A stretch of 27,890 nt of DNA, taken from positions 1-27,890 of the forward strand of contig JACRIR010000125.1 of NCBI GenBank assembly GCA_016215705.1. Reading direction: 5' to 3'. The position numbers and the translations under genes were made by a program. How positions within the stretch are numbered: the first letter of the stretch is position 1; each line of letters begins with the position of its first letter. This DNA is from Candidatus Poribacteria bacterium. GTDB taxonomy: Bacteria > Abyssobacteria > SURF-5. This document shows, piece after piece, positions 24,612 to 27,890 of the stretch. The notes under the pieces are model-generated. The model ran no database searches. It was not told the DNA's origin and saw nothing but the letters and a program-made list of their open reading frames with translations.

Positions 24612-25895
24612 CTATTTCTTCAACCTTTGGGATATGTTTAAGAGCACCCTCCCTTCCGACATCCCCAAGGAGCCCCTCAGGATGACTATTATATCCGACA
24701 AACCGTCATTATTCACATCGCAGACACGGAGGCAGCTCACCGGCTTGCCTCCGAAATGGCGCTCGATGATCTTGTCGAAGTGTGCTTCGCCGGAATTCAG
24801 TTGAACTTTGAGTCCGTCATAACCGCCTCCGGCGACAACGAGGTCGGACAGACCGTCTCCGTTGAAGTCGCCGCATTGGATGAGGGCATAGCCGGAGAGC
24901 CCCAGCGAGAGGAATGTTGAGAATCGCTCTCCCCCGACGTTCAGGAGCACCCAACCTATTCCCGCCCTGTCGACAACGAAAAGGTCGTCGAAATCATCTC
25001 CGTTCATGCGCCCGTGAAGTATTATCGCGCTGCCGTCGAATGACGGACCTGTGAAGTTAGAGACAATGAGTTCGGGCTTCACTGAACCGCCGGAGATGTG
25101 AAGAACATCCTTCTCTCCACGAATCATGATAATCTGCTGTTCTCCGACCTTGAGGATATCCGTTGCGCCATCGTTGTCGGCGTCGAGTGCAAGCGCCTGA
25201 AACGAGCTCTTGCTTTCATCTGCGCCTGAACTCATGCGAGCAATGCTGTCCGTTGAAGGCATTTGCGAGCCCGTACTTGCGCTCATAACGAAAAGGTCGG
25301 TGTCGCCGTTGGTTCCAAATACGAAATCGGTTTTCTTGTCGCCGTTCATATCCTCTCCAAACACAAACGGCTGAGAGGAAGCGCTGAAACCTGCCGGCAG
25401 GGCGACGGCAAATCGTTCGTTGAGAGATTCGTCTTTCAAACTCGAGGTGACCAGGAACAACGAAGCTTCGGATGATTCCGAGCTGATGCGGCGTTCCTGG
25501 AATGTAACTATCTCGTCCTTGCCGTCGCCGTCAACATCTGTCGCGATGAGGGTTGCGCCGACGACAGCGTTCTTGTATCCTCCTCCAAAACCTTGCTTCT
25601 TGGGCGGCAAAAATTTCCCTTTTCCATCTCCACAGCTTACCCAGATGACGGATGGGTCGGAAGTAACAAAAATAAGGTCCGGGGAGTGGTCGCCGTTGAA
25701 ATCTCCGACTTCGATCCTTCGCGCCGCTGGAACCTTGAGGAGGGTTTTCTCGAGGAATGATACGAATGGAGCGGGCTTCGTCGAAGGCGTCGCGTTCTCC
25801 TCAGCATGCGCTTGCGCGGCTGAAAGGGGCATAAGCATGGCGAGGATAATGAGGAGAGGCTTCTTGCAGCCTGCAGGCTTCAAGCCGGAGAGCAT
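24612..25895 (-). CDS. Exported FG-GAP/VCBS repeat protein, probable seven-bladed propeller
   Basis: This exported protein has 427 residues. The ATG at 25895 is preferred because GGGAGG stands seven bases before it and a signal peptide ends near AAQAHA. Seven repeats each carry an acidic calcium-binding loop: GDFNGDHSPD, TDVDGDGKDE, EDMNGDKKTD, LDADNDGATD, GRMNGDDFDD, GDFNGDGLSD and CDVNNDGLSD. The spacing of 50-60 residues fits a seven-bladed beta-propeller. Such proteins act in adhesion or binding outside the cytoplasm. It is the first gene of the CsgG-lipoprotein-secreted protein series. There is no catalytic motif and no membrane anchor beyond the signal. Confidence 0.87.
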   Translation of the reverse strand: MLSGLKPAGCKKPLLIILAMLMPLSAAQAHAEENATPSTKPAPFVSFLEKTLLKVPAARRIEVGDFNGDHSPDLIFVTSDPSVIWVSCGDGKGKFLPPKKQGFGGGYKNAVVGATLIATDVDGDGKDEIVTFQERRISSESSEASLFLVTSSLKDESLNERFAVALPAGFSASSQPFVFGEDMNGDKKTDFVFGTNGDTDLFVMSASTGSQMPSTDSIARMSSGADESKSSFQALALDADNDGATDILKVGEQQIIMIRGEKDVLHISGGSVKPELIVSNFTGPSFDGSAIILHGRMNGDDFDDLFVVDRAGIGWVLLNVGGERFSTFLSLGLSGYALIQCGDFNGDGLSDLVVAGGGYDGLKVQLNSGEAHFDKIIERHFGGKPVSCLRVCDVNNDGLSDIIVILRGSLGMSEGRVLLNISQRLKK

Positions 25896-25965
25896 GATGG
25901 GACCTCCCGATACCAGGGATGACAATACTGCCCCGCAAACAGCAACTCGGGGAACACCGGCGCAG

Positions 25966-25983
25966 GCGCGAATTCATTCGCGC
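25966..25983. repeat. Short perfect palindrome upstream of the FG-GAP gene
   Basis: GCGCGAA (25966-25972) and TTCGCGC (25977-25983) form a 7-bp stem around TTCA. There is no T-run, so a terminator is unlikely. Confidence 0.55.
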
Positions 25984-26076
25984 AATAATTCCGGCTCATT
26001 TTGGCCGTGCGAATGCGAACAAATCGGCGACTACAAACCTCTGTGCATAATTCTAAACCGCGCTATGGCTTCTAAT

Positions 26077-26109
26077 GGGGGACAGACCCGAACTGCGGGG
26101 CAGCCCCCC
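26077..26109. repeat. G/C-run hairpin downstream of leuA
   Basis: GGGGG (26077-26081) can pair with CCCCC (26104-26108), with an inner CTGC/GCAG stem-loop at 26093-26103. It lies about 50 bases past the leuA stop and might end the leuA message, although no T-run follows on the minus strand. The rest of 25896-26156 holds no gene I can support. Confidence 0.4.
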
Positions 26110-26156
26110 TTGTCAAGATTATACCCTGTTTTTCACATGCGCACAACAGAAAAATC

Positions 26157-27674
26157 TCATTTTCTGCTGCTAAGTGAAAGCCACTTGTTGAGGGCGTTCA
26201 GATACGCTTTTGCGCTGGCCTCGATGACGTCGGTGCTCAGGCCGCGCCCGGCGACGACGTCGTCCTTGAACTGCAGCTTGACGAACGCCTCGCCCATCGC
26301 GTCTTCACCGATGGTGACGGCATTGATGGAGTATTCGAGCAGTTTGCCGCTGATTCCCGTGATGCGCTCGATTGTCTTATAGGTTGCATCCACCGGCCCG
26401 TCGCCTACGGCTGAATCGACGTCCGATTTGTTGTCGTGGCGGAGCTGGACGGTGGCAGTCGCCATAGTCTTGTTTCCGCTTGTGGTTTGCATGTACTCGA
26501 GCTTGTAGAATTCCTTGATAAGATTGAGCGCTTCCTCGACGATGGCCACGAGGTCCTCGTCGGTCACCTCTTTCTTCTTGTCGGCGAGGGCGATGAACTT
26601 CTTGTAGATGGTTTTCAGATCTTCTTCGCTGAGCTTGAACCCAAGCGTCTCGCACCGCGCAAGGAGCCCGTGCTTGCCGGAATGTTTCCCGAGCACAATC
26701 GAGCTATGGGGGACACCGACCGACTCGGGCGTCATGATCTCGTACGTGAGGGCTTGCTTTATGACGCCGTCCTGATGCACGCCCGACTCGTGGGCGAATG
26801 CGTTCTTGCCGACGATAGGTTTGTTGCGCGGGATGACGAGGCCGGTGATCGTGCTGAGCAGCTTCGAGGTGCGATATATTTCCTGGCTGTTGATTCTCGT
26901 GTGAAACGGCAACTGGTCCTCGCGGGTGCGGATAGCCATCACGATTTCCTCAAGGGCGGCATTGCCCGCGCGCTCGCCGATGCCGTTCACCGTGCATTCC
27001 ACTTGCCGCGCGCCGAAACGAACCGCTGCGAGGCTGTTCGCGACTGCCATGCCGAGGTCGTTGTGGCAGTGAGCGCTCAAGATAACGCGGTCGATGTTCG
27101 GCGTTTTCTCCCGGATTCTTCTGAAGAGCGCTCCGATCTCGGCCGGAGTCGCATAGCCGACCGTGTCGGGAATGTTTACGACTGAAGCTCCTGCTTCAAT
27201 AACCGCGCGGACGACTTCGCAAAGGTAATCGGTATCGCTCCGGGTGGCGTCTTCGGCGGAGAACTCGACGTCAGCGGTATACCGGCGGGCGTACTTGACG
27301 GCCCCGATTGCGTCTTCGAGCGCCTGCTCTCGCGTTCTGCGGAGTTTGTGTTTCAGATGGATATCGGATGTCGCAATGAAGATGTGGATGCGCGGATGCG
27401 CCGAGATTTTGATGGCCTCCCACGCCGAATCGATGTCCGGCTTGTTGGCGCGCGCGAGTCCCGCGACGGTGACGTCCTTGACCGAGCTTGCGATCTTGCG
27501 GACCGAATCGAATTCGCCGGGCGACGCGATCGGGAATCCCGCTTCGATGACATCGACGCCGAGCTTCTCGAGTTGGATGGCCATCCTGATTTTCTCATCG
27601 ACCGTCATGCTTGCGCCGGGTGATTGTTCGCCGTCTCTCAGGGTGGTGTCAAACATATACACTTGTTCTGTCAT
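26157..27674 (-). CDS. leuA: 2-isopropylmalate synthase
   Basis: This cytoplasmic enzyme condenses acetyl-CoA with 2-oxoisovalerate, the first committed step of leucine synthesis. The 505 residues are normal for the bacterial type. The catalytic TIM barrel opens with [16 protein letters not shown] (residues 8-23) and has the metal-binding [13 protein letters not shown] with H202 and H204, and [14 protein letters not shown] near 231-244. [17 protein letters not shown] follows. The C-terminal part (about 390-500) is the leucine-binding regulatory domain, with [15 protein letters not shown] and [16 protein letters not shown], so feedback inhibition by leucine is expected. AGAGG lies about seven bases before the ATG at 27674. 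No leader peptide or T-box is visible upstream, and no other leu genes are adjacent here. Confidence 0.97.
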   Translation of the reverse strand: MTEQVYMFDTTLRDGEQSPGASMTVDEKIRMAIQLEKLGVDVIEAGFPIASPGEFDSVRKIASSVKDVTVAGLARANKPDIDSAWEAIKISAHPRIHIFIATSDIHLKHKLRRTREQALEDAIGAVKYARRYTADVEFSAEDATRSDTDYLCEVVRAVIEAGASVVNIPDTVGYATPAEIGALFRRIREKTPNIDRVILSAHCHNDLGMAVANSLAAVRFGARQVECTVNGIGERAGNAALEEIVMAIRTREDQLPFHTRINSQEIYRTSKLLSTITGLVIPRNKPIVGKNAFAHESGVHQDGVIKQALTYEIMTPESVGVPHSSIVLGKHSGKHGLLARCETLGFKLSEEDLKTIYKKFIALADKKKEVTDEDLVAIVEEALNLIKEFYKLEYMQTTSGNKTMATATVQLRHDNKSDVDSAVGDGPVDATYKTIERITGISGKLLEYSINAVTIGEDAMGEAFVKLQFKDDVVAGRGLSTDVIEASAKAYLNALNKWLSLSSRK

Positions 27675-27778
27675 ATCAAAGCCTCTTTATTCCTTGTTCT
27701 CCGGAATCTGCCTGGAGACACAGATTGTCTTGGGTTTCGGGTTAGATGTTCGGGTGCTGAATATGTGGGTTTATATAT

Positions 27779-27797
27779 TCGCGGGCGCCGCCCGCGA
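27779..27797. repeat. GC-rich palindrome upstream of leuA
   Basis: TCGCGGGC (27779-27786) and GCCCGCGA (27790-27797) form a perfect 8-bp stem around GCC, about 105 bases before the leuA start. On the minus strand it is followed by an A/T-rich stretch without a clean T-run. It could be a terminator of the gene to the right or part of the leuA leader. Confidence 0.45.
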
Positions 27798-27819
27798 GCA
27801 GCAGGCCCAAAAGGGCAGA

Positions 27820-27854
27820 GGAAAGGCGAAGGGCGAAAGGCGAAGGGAGCAAAC
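27820..27854. repeat. Purine-rich AAAGGCGAAGGG tract
   Basis: AAAGGCGAAGGGCG is followed by AAAGGCGAAGGGAGC, a near-perfect tandem. It resembles the tracts at 8652 and 11655 and shares GGAAAGGCGAA with the first. Confidence 0.5.
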
Positions 27855-27890
27855 AGTTCGCCGGCTCCTGTTTTCTCGTTTCCGCCTCCA

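Noticed and set aside
23464-24804. A 446-codon open frame on the plus strand across the CsgG-like gene
   Set aside because: It runs antisense through a gene with clear signal peptide and Shine-Dalgarno support. No domain is visible.
27675-27890. A T-box or leucine leader peptide before leuA
   Set aside because: No run of leucine codons, no T-box core and no antiterminator pair could be seen.
1-27890. tRNA genes, rRNA genes, CRISPR arrays or complete insertion sequences
   Set aside because: No cloverleaf, spaced repeat array or transposase frame was found on either strand.

Overview
The window looks like a chromosomal segment of an uncultured diderm (Gram-negative) bacterium with mid-range G+C. 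Evidence for two membranes is a CsgG-family protein, a small lipoprotein, an RND/MMPL exporter and type IV pilus retraction ATPases. Complex I, leucine synthesis and enoyl-CoA hydratase genes suggest a respiring, largely self-sufficient cell. I cannot place the phylum from sequence alone. There are no tRNA or rRNA genes, CRISPR arrays, complete insertion sequences or phage genes. Almost all coding space is occupied by recognisable families.

Layout. Positions 1-5333 (minus strand) carry an RND/MMPL exporter, then dnaK, then a small heat-shock protein. Positions 5766-9921 (plus) carry a ribonuclease Z-like metallo-beta-lactamase protein, recO and two tandem PilT-type ATPases. Positions 9979-13155 hold a small unknown gene (minus) divergent from a shortened metallo-beta-lactamase gene, then a DUF1232-J-domain fusion, a zinc-ribbon/DUF2007 protein and an HD-GYP response regulator (plus). 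Positions 13330-17614 are a partial complex I operon, nuoA-B-C-D-H-I, with a near-consensus promoter in front and a strong hairpin behind. Positions 17702-27674 are all minus: leuA, a seven-repeat FG-GAP protein, a CsgG-like protein, a tiny lipoprotein, a large secreted protein with a BACON-like domain, an enoyl-CoA hydratase and a soluble PAS/GAF histidine kinase.

How the genes may work together. The Nuo genes encode the quinone/proton-coupling arm (B, C, D, I, H, A). They lack the NADH-input subunits E, F, G and the antiporter-like subunits J-N, so the complex must be completed elsewhere or use another electron donor. The HD-GYP protein and the PilT pair could connect c-di-GMP turnover to twitching motility. 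The exported FG-GAP/CsgG/lipoprotein/BACON set is the best candidate for an undescribed envelope system, because its members are adjacent, same-strand, all exported and include proteins with no clear known role.

Intergenic DNA is unusually rich in palindromes. Three related copies of a GGGGAC...GTCCCC hairpin lie after nuoB, after nuoI and near the small lipoprotein. Other short palindromes and purine-rich AAAGGCGAA tracts are scattered between genes. Several promoters close to the TTGACA/TATAAT consensus can be read directly.
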